From positions 1-64,000 of the forward strand of contig JAJPHV010000084.1 in assembly GCA_021325095.1 (NCBI GenBank): a DNA stretch of 64,000 nucleotides, written 5' to 3'. Below, piece by piece: positions 20,698 to 29,092 of this stretch. The notes beneath the pieces are model-generated. The model saw only the letters and a program-made list of their open reading frames with translations, had not been told where the DNA came from and made no database searches. The first letter of the stretch is position 1. Every line of letters starts with the position of its first letter. The position numbers and the translations under genes were made by a program. The DNA is from Chloroflexota bacterium (GTDB lineage: Bacteria > Chloroflexota > Anaerolineae > Aggregatilineales > UBA2796).

Positions 20698-21783
20698 TTG
20701 CGGATTGCGATTGACGCGAGCCGTGCCACCGTCGCGGCCCGCACCGGGACGGAAAACTATGCGCTGCAACTGATCCGGGCCATGCTGGCGCTGCGCACGC
20801 CGCACCATTTCACGCTCTACTTCCGGGATAGGCCGCGCGCCGATCTGTTCCCCCTTTATCCAAATGTCGAGCACAAGATCATCCCCTTTCCGCGCCTGTG
20901 GACGCATCTGCGCTTTGCGGCGGCGCTGTGGGCGGATCGGCCCGACGTGACGTTCGTCCCGGCCCACGCGCTGCCGCTCGTCTTTCCGGGCCGTGCAGTG
21001 GCGACGGTGCACGACCTGGGCTATCGATTCTTCCCGGAGGCGCATCCGGCCTTCGAGCGCCGCTACCTGGACTGGACGACGCGCCTCACAGCACGGCGGG
21101 CCACACGTCTCATCGCCGACTCGGAGGCCACGCGCCGCGATCTCGTCAGCCAGTACGGGGTGGATGCGGGTAAAATCGACGTAGTGTATCCGGGCGTCGA
21201 GGGCTTGCAGCGCGCATCGGAGGCCGAGATTGCGGCAGTGAAGGCCAAGTACCATCTGCCGGAGCGCTATTTGCTGTTCCTCGGCACGTTGCAGCCGCGC
21301 AAGAACATTCGCCGCCTGCTGGAAGCGTTTGTGTGCGTGGCACAGAAAGACAGCAGCGTGGCCCTGGTGCTGGCGGGCAAGCGCGGCTGGCTGATCGAGC
21401 ACGTGTTGGCCGAGTTCAAACACCCGCAGGTCGTCCTGCCCGGCTACATTGCCGACGAGGACGTGGCTGCGCTGTACAGCGGCGCGCTGGCGCTGGTCTT
21501 CCCGTCACTGTACGAGGGCTTTGGCTTCCCGGCGCTGGAAGCGATGCGCTGCGGGACACCCGTTTTGTGCGCCAACACGTCATCGTTGCCGGAACTGGTG
21601 GGCGACGCGGCGCTGCTGGTCGATCCGCTCGACGTGCAGGCCATCGCGGACGGCATGGCGCGGTTGGTCAGCGATGCGGCGCTGCGGGCCGATCTGGTGC
21701 AGCGCGGCTATCGTCAGGTAGAGTCGTTCACGTGGCAGCGGGCAGCAGAGCAGACGATGGGTATTTTGGAAAACGCAGCATAA
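20698..21783 (+). CDS. glycosyltransferase family 4 protein
   Basis: A 361-residue GT-B enzyme. The N-terminal domain begins RIAIDASRATVAARTGTENYALQLI, and the central VHDLGYRFFPEAHPAFERRYL is typical of mannosyltransferases of this family. The donor-binding C-terminal domain has YLLFLGTLQPRKNIRRLLEAF and the EX7E-type element PSLYEGFGFPALEAMRCGTPV. It should transfer a sugar from a nucleotide donor during surface glycan assembly. The start is TTG at 20698, two bases after the previous stop; the protein would lack its first beta strand if a later start were used. It heads a cluster with a GT9-GT26 fusion and a heptose-kinase-like gene. Confidence 0.88.
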   Translation: MRIAIDASRATVAARTGTENYALQLIRAMLALRTPHHFTLYFRDRPRADLFPLYPNVEHKIIPFPRLWTHLRFAAALWADRPDVTFVPAHALPLVFPGRAVATVHDLGYRFFPEAHPAFERRYLDWTTRLTARRATRLIADSEATRRDLVSQYGVDAGKIDVVYPGVEGLQRASEAEIAAVKAKYHLPERYLLFLGTLQPRKNIRRLLEAFVCVAQKDSSVALVLAGKRGWLIEHVLAEFKHPQVVLPGYIADEDVAALYSGALALVFPSLYEGFGFPALEAMRCGTPVLCANTSSLPELVGDAALLVDPLDVQAIADGMARLVSDAALRADLVQRGYRQVESFTWQRAAEQTMGILENAA

Positions 21784-21792
21784 TGAGATTGA

Positions 21793-21895
21793 CCTCACCC
21801 CCGCCCCCTCTCCAACTGGCGAGGGGAGTCAATACCCGATATAGTGCCTGTCGTTTCCTCTTCTCTGCCAGCGGAGAGGAAAGCAGGGGGTGAGG
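21793..21895. repeat. palindromic CCTCACC...GGTGAGG repeat, copy 4
   Basis: The repeat runs from CCTCACCCCCGCCCCCTCTCC to AGGGGGTGAGG with two internal inverted repeats. The right arm lies 6 bases before GTG 21902 and supplies the only purine-rich binding site for the following gene. Confidence 0.8.
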
Positions 21896-21901
21896 TCAAC
21901 C

Positions 21902-23794
21902 GTGTCTCTAAACCGTCTCCTCGCCGTCGAACTGGCTGATATTGGCGACCTGATCCTGGTCACACCCGCGCTGGCTGCCCTGCGCGAGACGTTCTCGACG
22001 GCGCAGATCGACATGCTGACGACGGCCCACGCCGCGCCGATCCTGAACGGGACGGGGCTGGTCGATGACGTGCTCCTGTTCAACAAGTTCGCCTTTGACC
22101 GCCCGCGCGATCTGCTGCGCCCGGCCAATCTGCGCGAAGCCGTGCGGCTGGCGAAGCGGCTGCGGGCCGGGCATTACGACGCCGTGCTGATCTTCCACCA
22201 CCTGACGACCCGCTTCGGCGCGCTGAAATATGCGGCGCTGGCAATGGCGACGGGCGCGCCGCGCCGCGTTGGGCTGGACAACGGTAAGGGCTGGTTCCTG
22301 ACGGATCGCGTCACCGACCTGGGATTCGGCGCGAAACACCAGGTCGAATACTGGCTTGAGGTGGCCGGGTTGATCGGTGCGGTATCCAGCGACAGGCGGC
22401 TGCACGTCGGCGTCAGCAAGGCGGATCGGCAGTGGGCACGCGAACACCTGCCCGACGGCGAGACGTTTGTGGCGGTACATCCGGGCAGCGGCGGCTACAG
22501 CATGGCCCGCCGTTGGGAGCCGGAGAAGTTCGCGGCGGTGGCCGATGCGCTGCACCTGAATTACGGCGCGTCGATTGTCCTCGTCGGCGGGCCAAACGAC
22601 GGCGCAGATGAAGTCTTGAAGCATATGAAGCACGCGCCGATCAACCTGGTCGGGCAAACCACGCTCAACCAGTTGGCGGCGGTGCTGGCCCGCTGCGAAA
22701 CGTATATCGGCGCGGACTCCGGCATACTGCATCTGGCGGCGGCCTCCTCGCCCAAAACACTGACCTACGGGCTGTACGGGCCGAGCAATCACCTGGCCTG
22801 GGGTCCCTGGTGGGCGGACACGGCGGCAGACGCCGAGATCATCCGCAGCGATGTGTTGTGCAGCCCGTGCAGCTACGTCGGGCATACCATCGGGTTGCGG
22901 AATGGCTGCGCGGCCCGCACCTGCATGAAGCTGATCAGGCCGGAGGATATTCCAGGTGTCGTCCTGGATAAGCAAGACGGCTGGACGCACCTGGAGCGTT
23001 ACAAGTCCTGGCGTGAACGCAGCGCCCCTGCCCTGACAATCCTGGGCGTGCCAATAGACGCGCTGACCTTCGATGACCTGCTGGACAGGATCGGTGCTTG
23101 GGTCGGCGGCCAATCGGCCCGGCAGATTTGTACCGTCAACCCCGAATTTGTCATGACGGCACAGCACGATGTGAACTTCTTCAACATTCTGAACCGGGTT
23201 GATCTGTGCATTCCGGACGGCGTCGGGCTGCTGTGGGCAGCCCGACGGCTCGGCCACCCGCTGCCCGAACGGGTGACCGGCTCCGACGGCGTGCCGCTGA
23301 TCGCGGAGCGGGCGGCACGGGAAGGCTGGCGGTTGTTCCTGCTCGGCGCTGCGCCCGGCGTGGCGGAAAAGGCGGCACACATCCTGTGCGAGCGCTACCC
23401 CGGTTTGCAGATCGCCGGAACATACGCGGGCAGTCCTGCCGCCGAGGAGGAAGACGGCATCGTGGCGCGGGTGAACGCCAGCCGCGCCGACATTCTGCTG
23501 GTGGCCTACGGCGCGCCCAACCAGGACAAGTGGATCGCGCGCAATTTGCCGCGCCTGCAAGTCGGCGTGGCGATGGGCATCGGCGGCGCGCTGGACTTTA
23601 TCGCCGGGACGGCAGCCCGTGCGCCTGTCTGGATGCGGCAGGCCGGGATAGAATGGCTGCACCGTCTGATCCGCCAGCCCTGGCGCTGGCGGCGGATGTT
23701 GAAACTGCCGCTGTTTGTGCTGGCCGTGCTGATGCGCGGGTCGCGCGGGCCAGCCGCGTTCGTCGGAGTGGACAATCGTCGTGGCAAAGCATAG
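21902..23794 (+). CDS. GT9 heptosyltransferase-like and GT26 (WecG/TagA) fusion
   Basis: About 630 residues, made of two glycosyltransferases normally encoded separately. Residues 1 to about 355 are GT9: AVELADIGDLILVTPALAALRE, FVAVHPGSGGYSMARRWEPEKF and YIGADSGILHLAAA are the heptosyltransferase landmarks, and a Cys-rich stretch (SDVLCSPCSYVG) follows as in bacterial homologues. Residues about 375 to 630 are GT26: ILGVPIDALTFDDLLDRI, TVNPEFVMTAQHD, IPDGVGLLWAARRLG, ERVTGSD, GAPNQDKWI and GVGGxxDF-like GIGGALDFIAG. GT26 enzymes add a sugar to a lipid-linked precursor at the membrane. The start is GTG at 21902, outside the repeat; GTG at 21890 inside the repeat is possible. It is followed by a kinase gene with a 14-base overlap. 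Confidence 0.88.
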   Translation: MSLNRLLAVELADIGDLILVTPALAALRETFSTAQIDMLTTAHAAPILNGTGLVDDVLLFNKFAFDRPRDLLRPANLREAVRLAKRLRAGHYDAVLIFHHLTTRFGALKYAALAMATGAPRRVGLDNGKGWFLTDRVTDLGFGAKHQVEYWLEVAGLIGAVSSDRRLHVGVSKADRQWAREHLPDGETFVAVHPGSGGYSMARRWEPEKFAAVADALHLNYGASIVLVGGPNDGADEVLKHMKHAPINLVGQTTLNQLAAVLARCETYIGADSGILHLAAASSPKTLTYGLYGPSNHLAWGPWWADTAADAEIIRSDVLCSPCSYVGHTIGLRNGCAARTCMKLIRPEDIPGVVLDKQDGWTHLERYKSWRERSAPALTILGVPIDALTFDDLLDRIGAWVGGQSARQICTVNPEFVMTAQHDVNFFNILNRVDLCIPDGVGLLWAARRLGHPLPERVTGSDGVPLIAERAAREGWRLFLLGAAPGVAEKAAHILCERYPGLQIAGTYAGSPAAEEEDGIVARVNASRADILLVAYGAPNQDKWIARNLPRLQVGVAMGIGGALDFIAGTAARAPVWMRQAGIEWLHRLIRQPWRWRRMLKLPLFVLAVLMRGSRGPAAFVGVDNRRGKA

Positions 23795-24935
23795 GCAGTT
23801 GACCTCACCCCCCACCCCCTCTCCAGTTGGAGAGGGGGAACCAGCAGGCGCTGTTCAGGGTTCTGGCTCCCCTTCTTTGCTTGCGGAGAGGGGGGCAGAG
23901 GGTGAGGTTCATCCCCTCCTCTCCCTCATCAATAAGCTATCCGGCTATCGAATCCTGGTTGTGGGCGACGTGATCCTGGACGAATACCTGACCGGGCGCA
24001 CGGATCGCCTGAGCCGCGAAGCGCCGATCCCGGTGCTGGAATTCGAGCGCCGCGAGTTTATCCCTGGCGGCGCAGCCAACCCCGCCGCCAACATTGCCGC
24101 GTTGGGCAGCACTGCCGTTCAGGTGGGTGTGATCGGCGACGACCCGAATGCTGCCGCGCTGCGCGAGATGTTGCAGGCGCGCCGCATTGACCCGGCTGGC
24201 CTGGTGATCGATCCGGGACGCCCGACGACCACCAAGACGCGGATCATGGCGCAGATGGGCCTGCGCTTCCCGCAGCAGGTAGCGCGCATCGACCACATTG
24301 ACCGCCGCCCGATCAGCGGCACAACCGAACAGGCCGTGATCGCCTGCCTGGGCACGCTGGCGCAGAACGTGAGCGCCGTCATGGTCTCGGATTACCTGAA
24401 TGGGCTGTTGACCGCGTCCGTTGTGCAAGCGATACGAGCGCTGGGCAGGGAACACAGCCTGCTGCTGACGGTGGACGCGCAGGGTGACCTCCACAAATAC
24501 ACCGGGTTCGATCTGGTCAAGTGCAACGCCGACGAAGCGCTGCGCTACCGCCCGCTGCGCAGCCCGCACCCCTGGGCGGACGACGATTTCGCCAGCGCGG
24601 GCCGCCTGATGATCCGCAAGCTCAAATTGCGCGGCGGGATGCTGATCACGCGCGGGCCGGATGGCGTCACGCTCGTCCAGGCCGATGGGCAGGTGGCACA
24701 TCTGCGAGCGCCGCATATCGAGGACGTGTACGACACGGTGGGCGCGGGCGATACCGTGCTGGCCGTCATGACGCTGGCACTGGCGGCGGGCGCATCCTAC
24801 GTGGACGCGGCGGCGCTGGCGAATCTGGCGGCGGGCATTGTCGTGCGCAAGGTCGGCAATTACGCGCCGTCGCCCGACGAGCTGCGGGCAGCGGTGGGAG
24901 GTGAGGCAAGCCCCAGGCTAAAGCCGCAGGGCTGA
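23781..24935 (+). CDS. PfkB-family kinase, heptose-7-phosphate kinase-like
   Basis: A sugar kinase resembling the N-terminal kinase domain of HldE/RfaE. Motifs are VVGDVILDEYLTGRTDRLSREAPIPVLEF, the glycine-rich FIPGGAANPAANIAALG and the catalytic DTVGAGDTV (Gly-Ala-Gly-Asp from about residue 321). HldE would phosphorylate D-glycero-D-manno-heptose 7-phosphate; no nucleotidyltransferase domain is attached. Homology begins only near residue 45 (LINKLSGYRILVVGDV), but no ATG, GTG or TTG occurs in frame between the repeat and that point. The likely starts are GTG 23781 or a TTG within repeat copy 5, so the first 40 or so residues are encoded by the repeat. The GT9-like neighbour supports a heptose role, by inference. 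Confidence 0.8.
   Translation: MAKHRQLTSPPTPSPVGEGEPAGAVQGSGSPSLLAERGAEGEVHPLLSLINKLSGYRILVVGDVILDEYLTGRTDRLSREAPIPVLEFERREFIPGGAANPAANIAALGSTAVQVGVIGDDPNAAALREMLQARRIDPAGLVIDPGRPTTTKTRIMAQMGLRFPQQVARIDHIDRRPISGTTEQAVIACLGTLAQNVSAVMVSDYLNGLLTASVVQAIRALGREHSLLLTVDAQGDLHKYTGFDLVKCNADEALRYRPLRSPHPWADDDFASAGRLMIRKLKLRGGMLITRGPDGVTLVQADGQVAHLRAPHIEDVYDTVGAGDTVLAVMTLALAAGASYVDAAALANLAAGIVVRKVGNYAPSPDELRAAVGGEASPRLKPQG
23803..23907. repeat. palindromic CCTCACC...GGTGAGG repeat, copy 5
   Basis: A full-length copy from CCTCACCCCCCACCCCC to AGAGGGTGAGG with two internal hairpins. It is open in the frame of the PfkB kinase gene and appears to be translated as its N-terminal extension. Confidence 0.8.
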
Positions 24936-25017
24936 GATTACAAAGCCCCTGACGGGGCTAAAGGCAAAATCGAATAGCCTGGTGCCCCTCTCCAACTGGA
25001 GAGGGGCGGGGGTGAGG
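24905..25017. repeat. two short inverted repeats after the kinase gene
   Basis: AAGCCCCTGACGGGGCT (about 24951-24960 core) forms a hairpin and is flanked by GGCTAAAG elements, a second repeat type. A half copy of the main family follows (24984-25017, GCCCCTCTCCAACTGGAGAGGGGC then GGGGGTGAGG). They lie between the convergent kinase and NAD(P)HX-repair genes and may end both transcripts. Confidence 0.6.
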
Positions 25018-25025
25018 TCAATGTG

Positions 25026-26762
25026 TCATTCTGCGACCTCTACCGCGCTGATGGCGTCGGCCAGCGTCGAAACCACGTCGCCCGCGACCACACTGGCCTT
25101 TGTCCCGACATAGTTGGCGGCCAGTTCGCCCGCGTAGCCGTGCACGTAGGCCGCCGCCACTGCCGCGTCAAACGGATCAAGCCCCTGCGCCAGATAGCCG
25201 ACAATCGCGCCCGCCAGCACGTCCCCCGTTCCGGCGCGGGCCAGGGCCGCGTTCGCAAAGGGAATGACCGAGACGCGGCCATCCGGGTCGGCGACGACAG
25301 TATGTGCGCCCTTCAGCACAACAATGCAGTTCCACTTGGCAGCGGACGAGGCGGCCAGCCCCAGGCGATCCGACTGCACGATCTCAGTGGCGGAGCGCTT
25401 GTCGTCGCCCTCGATTTTCGCCAGCCGGGACATCTCGCCGGGGTGAGGGGTCAGGATGGTTCGGGCGGGCAGCCGGGTCCACCACTCATCCATCCTGGAC
25501 AGCAGATTCAGCCCGTCGGCATCGACGACCAGCGGCGGGAGCTTCTCGTTGTCTTTTTCGTCCACCGTGCTGACCGCTTCCCCGGAGGGCACGAAGCCCA
25601 GCCGCCGCTGGGAGCGTGCCGATTTTTTCTCCCGCACCAGCAGTGCTTCCATAAATTCTCGGGTGGCGTCTTCCTGGGTCAGCCCTGGCCCGACCAGCAT
25701 GGACGTATATTTAGGCATCTCCTTGCGGAGCAGCGTCACAGCGGCCTCGTTGATCACGCCCATGTCGTGGGGCAGCAGCAGCCAGGTCGCCTCGACAATG
25801 TGGTTGGCAATGGCCGGGATGACAGGCTGCGGGGCGGCTACCGTCACCAGTCCTGCACCGACGCGATAGGCGGCCTGGGCAGCCAGCGCGGGCGCGCCGA
25901 TGTAATTCAGCGATCCGGCCACGATCAGCGCCTTGCCGAACGTGCCCTTGTTGGCGCTGGCCGGACGCTCCGGCAGCAAGCGGCGAACCGAACGCGCATC
26001 GACGAGCGTTCGCTTAATATTGTCGCGCGGGGGGAATTTCTCCGGCAGCGATAATGGCGCGACATGCAGCACCCCGACGGCATCCCTGCCGCTGAAAGTG
26101 ACGTGGCCGGGCTTGGCCGCCTCAAAGGTGATCGTCTCGTCGGCATAGAGAGCATTCTTGTCCAGTTCGCCCGTGTCAGCGTTCAACCCCGTCGGCAAAT
26201 CAACGGCCACGATAATCGGACGCCGCGCTGTGTCTGCGGTGGGGCGCTCTGGCGTGACGAAATTCGGGCGCGGGCGATCTTCCTCTCGATCCGAGAGCGC
26301 CTTGTGCACCTGGCGCATGACCTTTTCGATCTCGCCACGCAAAGGCAGTTTGGAGCCTGTGCCGAGCAGCGCATCAATGATCACGTCGGCGTTGGCGATC
26401 ATGGTGCGCAGAACGCGGTAGCCCTGTTCGGAATCGGTGGGCGCGTCCACGACCAGCAGGTTGGCGGCCCGTACTTTGGCAAAGTTCTCGTCGCTTTCGT
26501 CGCGCGGCTGCACCAGGAAAAAGGTAACGGTGGCTTTGGTTTCCTCGGCGATCAGGCGGCCCGCCACCAGTCCATCACCGCCGTTGTTGCCCGGCCCGAC
26601 CAGCACGGCCACGCGCGGTTCAGGAAATTCGGCCACAATCTGTTTGACGCGGTTGGCGACGGCCCGCCCCGCGTTATCCATCATCTGCGCATAGCTGACG
26701 CCCGCTTTGTCGGCGGCAGCCTCAATCGCACGCATCTCCTCAACCGTTGCGATCTTGATCAT
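25026..26762 (-). CDS. nnr: bifunctional NAD(P)HX epimerase/dehydratase
   Basis: A 578-residue protein that repairs hydrated NADH and NADPH. The N-terminal epimerase (NnrE/YjeF_N, about 1-230) has EMRAIEAAADKAG, LVGPGNNGGDGLVAGR and IIDALLGTGSKLPLRGEI plus VDLPTGLNADTG. The C-terminal ADP/ATP-dependent dehydratase (NnrD, about 275-578) has GKALIVAGSLNYIGAPALAAQAAYRVGAGLV, VDADGLNLL, LTPHPGEMSRL, VLKGAHTVVADPDGRVSV and the NAALARAGTGDVLAGAIVGYLAQG signature. An insertion rich in charged residues (about 400-430) precedes VDADGLN. GGGAGAG precedes the start. The protein is cytoplasmic and stands alone. Confidence 0.95.
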   Translation of the reverse strand: MIKIATVEEMRAIEAAADKAGVSYAQMMDNAGRAVANRVKQIVAEFPEPRVAVLVGPGNNGGDGLVAGRLIAEETKATVTFFLVQPRDESDENFAKVRAANLLVVDAPTDSEQGYRVLRTMIANADVIIDALLGTGSKLPLRGEIEKVMRQVHKALSDREEDRPRPNFVTPERPTADTARRPIIVAVDLPTGLNADTGELDKNALYADETITFEAAKPGHVTFSGRDAVGVLHVAPLSLPEKFPPRDNIKRTLVDARSVRRLLPERPASANKGTFGKALIVAGSLNYIGAPALAAQAAYRVGAGLVTVAAPQPVIPAIANHIVEATWLLLPHDMGVINEAAVTLLRKEMPKYTSMLVGPGLTQEDATREFMEALLVREKKSARSQRRLGFVPSGEAVSTVDEKDNEKLPPLVVDADGLNLLSRMDEWWTRLPARTILTPHPGEMSRLAKIEGDDKRSATEIVQSDRLGLAASSAAKWNCIVVLKGAHTVVADPDGRVSVIPFANAALARAGTGDVLAGAIVGYLAQGLDPFDAAVAAAYVHGYAGELAANYVGTKASVVAGDVVSTLADAISAVEVAE

Positions 26763-26841
26763 CGTCTCTCCCGCATTTTTGACTCATGCTTGACCTGGTG
26801 AGGATTATAGCGCGGCGCGATCTGCCCGTGTGGGCGTTTAT

Positions 26842-27858
26842 CTATTTCTTACGCGGCTTCCAGATGCCCGCCTCCCGATACCAGTCCAGCGTGCGACGCG
26901 CCCCTTCCCGGAACGAGATCGGCTGGAAGCCCAGTTCGTGGATCGCCTTCTGGCTGCTGACGCGCCAGTTGTTGAAGACGTAGGAACGCAGATTGAGCGG
27001 GTAGTATGGCTCGATGCGAGTATATTCGCTCAGGGCTGTCCAGAGATAGGCCAGTGCGATCATGCTCCAGCCGGGCACGTTGATCCGGAAGTGAGTGATG
27101 CCCGCTTCATCGCTGACGATATGATTGGCTTCGTGATGTGTCAGCGTCTCGCCGCAAATGTTGTAAACCTCGCCCGGTTTGCCCCGTTCGAGCGCGGCCA
27201 GGATGGACGCCGCCACATCACCGATGTAGGCCGGGAACGTGATCAGCTTGCCGTTGTTGACCTGGATGAGCAAACCCTTGAGCGGGTCTTCAAAGAACAG
27301 CCGGTTGAAGGCATAGCGCCCATGCGGGCCATAGAACGCGCCGGGCCGCAGGATGACGATGGGCAGCCCTTGCTCGCGGAAGACGCGCAGCGCCAGTTGC
27401 TCGCCTTTCAGTTTGCTGCGCTGGTACGGGTCGGCGGGATTGGTCGGGTGTGTTTCGTCCACGATCCGATCCGGGAGCGGATTGCCGACGACGACGACAG
27501 TGGAGATGTGGATGAACTTCTCGACCCCGGCCCGTACCGCTGCTCGCATGACATTGGCCGATCCCTCGACATTGGTGTGCTCGAACTGCTCTCGCTTGCC
27601 CCAGAAACTGAAGCGCCCCGCCGCGTGAACGACGTAGCGGCAGCCTTCGACGGCGCAGGCGATCAGCGCTTCGTCCTCCACGTTGCCGGCCACGACCTCG
27701 ACGCCCAGATCATGCAGCCAGGGGTGTTCGTCGGGGTGGCGGGTCAGGGCGCGGACACGATAACCCTGCGCGACCAGCAGCGGCAGCAGATTGCGCCCCA
27801 GGAAGCCCGTGCCGCCAGTGACGAAGATGATGGAAGATGAGGCCGTGTGTACGGTCAA
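26842..27858 (-). CDS. NAD-dependent epimerase/dehydratase, extended SDR
   Basis: About 338 residues. The nucleotide-binding motif VTGGTGFLGRNLLPLL is at the N-terminus, VVHAAGRFSFWG follows, and the catalytic YxxxK is PYQRSKLKGEQL. The best matches by eye are dihydroflavonol-4-reductase/3-beta-HSD-like members; the substrate is unknown. The frame extends to ATG 27939, but that start overlaps the oxidoreductase gene by 55 bases. I prefer TTG at 27858, preceded by GAAGG at 8 bases, which begins TVHTASSSIIFVTGG. It is probably co-transcribed with the upstream LLM oxidoreductase gene. Confidence 0.82.
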   Translation of the reverse strand: MTVHTASSSIIFVTGGTGFLGRNLLPLLVAQGYRVRALTRHPDEHPWLHDLGVEVVAGNVEDEALIACAVEGCRYVVHAAGRFSFWGKREQFEHTNVEGSANVMRAAVRAGVEKFIHISTVVVVGNPLPDRIVDETHPTNPADPYQRSKLKGEQLALRVFREQGLPIVILRPGAFYGPHGRYAFNRLFFEDPLKGLLIQVNNGKLITFPAYIGDVAASILAALERGKPGEVYNICGETLTHHEANHIVSDEAGITHFRINVPGWSMIALAYLWTALSEYTRIEPYYPLNLRSYVFNNWRVSSQKAIHELGFQPISFREGARRTLDWYREAGIWKPRKK

Positions 27859-27884
27859 GTGATATACCTTCGACTTTGGATAGC

Positions 27885-28922
27885 TTAATGAGGTTGCGCG
27901 GTCTGTTTGTCGGACATCACGGCGATGGCATCTCGCCACAACGCCTCGTTGACGCCCGGCTCGAAGGGGAAATAGTAGGCAATCCGATCCAGCAGCCCTT
28001 CGTAGCGCTCGCGCACGCGGCGCGCAAGCTGGTCGTGCGGGGCAACGACGGCAAACTCGTGCAGCATGTCGTCGGTGATCAGGTTCGCCATGTCAAACCA
28101 GCGGCTCTGCCGCGACAGGTTGTTCAGCTCGAGAGCGGTCTCACCCCAGCCGTGCAGTTCCAGCACTTTCTGGTAAGTGGGCGTGCTGCCATAGAAGGCG
28201 ATCTGCTGCTTGATCGGCGCTTTGGCGTTCTCGATCGCCCGTTCGTTCGCGCCCGTCACGACGAAGATCGCACAGGCCAGCGTCACGTCGGCGCGCGCAC
28301 GGCCAGCGCTGGCTGCGCCTTGCCCGATGTTGGGGATGATCACCTCTCGCAAGTAGCGCGGGGTATGCAGCGGATGGACGTGGAAGCCCTGGCACAGCTC
28401 GCCCGCCAGCCTGCACAGGTAGGGATTGACCCCGGCAATATAGATCGGGATGTCAGGCGTCTGGATCGGCCCCGGCGTGAAAAACGGTGTCATGAGTGTG
28501 AAGGTGTAGAACTGGCCCCGGTACCTGAGCGGCACGTTGCGCTGGAAGGTGTTCCAGATGGTGCGCAGCGAGAGGATGTACTCCCGCAGCCGAGGGCCTG
28601 GCGAGTCCCAGGTGGTGCTGAAGCGTTTGGTGATGTGCGGTTTGACCTGCGTGCCCAGCCCCAGGATGAACCGTCCGCCGGACTGTTCGGCCAGGTCCCA
28701 GGCAAGCTGGGCCGTGACCATCGGGCTGCGCGGAAAGGCAACGGCGATGGACGTGCCCAGTTCGATACGGCGGGTGCTCGAGGCGGCCAGAGTCAGCGGC
28801 AAAAACGGATTATGGGCGGTTTCACTCGTCCACAGGCCGTCAAAGCCCAGCCCCTCAATGGCCTGCGCCGTCGTGGTCACACTGCTCAGGCTGCCGGGCG
28901 CGATCACTGCGTCGAATTTCAT
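27885..28922 (-). CDS. LLM-class flavin/F420-dependent oxidoreductase
   Basis: A 345-residue TIM-barrel protein of the luciferase-like monooxygenase class, close to the TIGR03617 F420 group. Landmarks are the start MKFDAVIAPGSL, IEGLGFDGLWTSETAHNPFLPLTLAA, GTSIAVAFPRSP, GGRFILGLGTQVKPHITKRF and IYIAGVNPYLCRLAGELCQGFHVHPLH. Members use reduced F420 or FMN to reduce or oxidise diverse organic compounds. Cofactor choice is inferred from the subgroup, and no F420-synthesis gene is visible here. AAGGTAAGG precedes the ATG. The gene is divergent from the AmaP-like gene and leads into the SDR gene. Confidence 0.85.
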   Translation of the reverse strand: MKFDAVIAPGSLSSVTTTAQAIEGLGFDGLWTSETAHNPFLPLTLAASSTRRIELGTSIAVAFPRSPMVTAQLAWDLAEQSGGRFILGLGTQVKPHITKRFSTTWDSPGPRLREYILSLRTIWNTFQRNVPLRYRGQFYTFTLMTPFFTPGPIQTPDIPIYIAGVNPYLCRLAGELCQGFHVHPLHTPRYLREVIIPNIGQGAASAGRARADVTLACAIFVVTGANERAIENAKAPIKQQIAFYGSTPTYQKVLELHGWGETALELNNLSRQSRWFDMANLITDDMLHEFAVVAPHDQLARRVRERYEGLLDRIAYYFPFEPGVNEALWRDAIAVMSDKQTAQPH

Positions 28923-29092
28923 AAGTGCCTTACCTTAGCGGAGAAACCCGATTCAAGTATCGCCGTTGCGGGCTGGAAACACAACCGAGAAATCAGATGT
29001 GTTCATCAGGCTCCTACGAAAGCGACTCGCCCGGCATGGTATACTGGAAGAAGTATAGCGTCGGCTGTGCGCTCAGTAAGGAGAAAATCGCA

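Noticed and set aside
19807-21423. Minus-strand 538-codon frame across three genes
   Set aside because: It spans several real genes, has no motif and no ribosome-binding site.
21908-23815. Minus-strand 635-codon frame opposite the GT9-GT26 fusion
   Set aside because: High-GC shadow with low-complexity residues; the plus strand has all family motifs.
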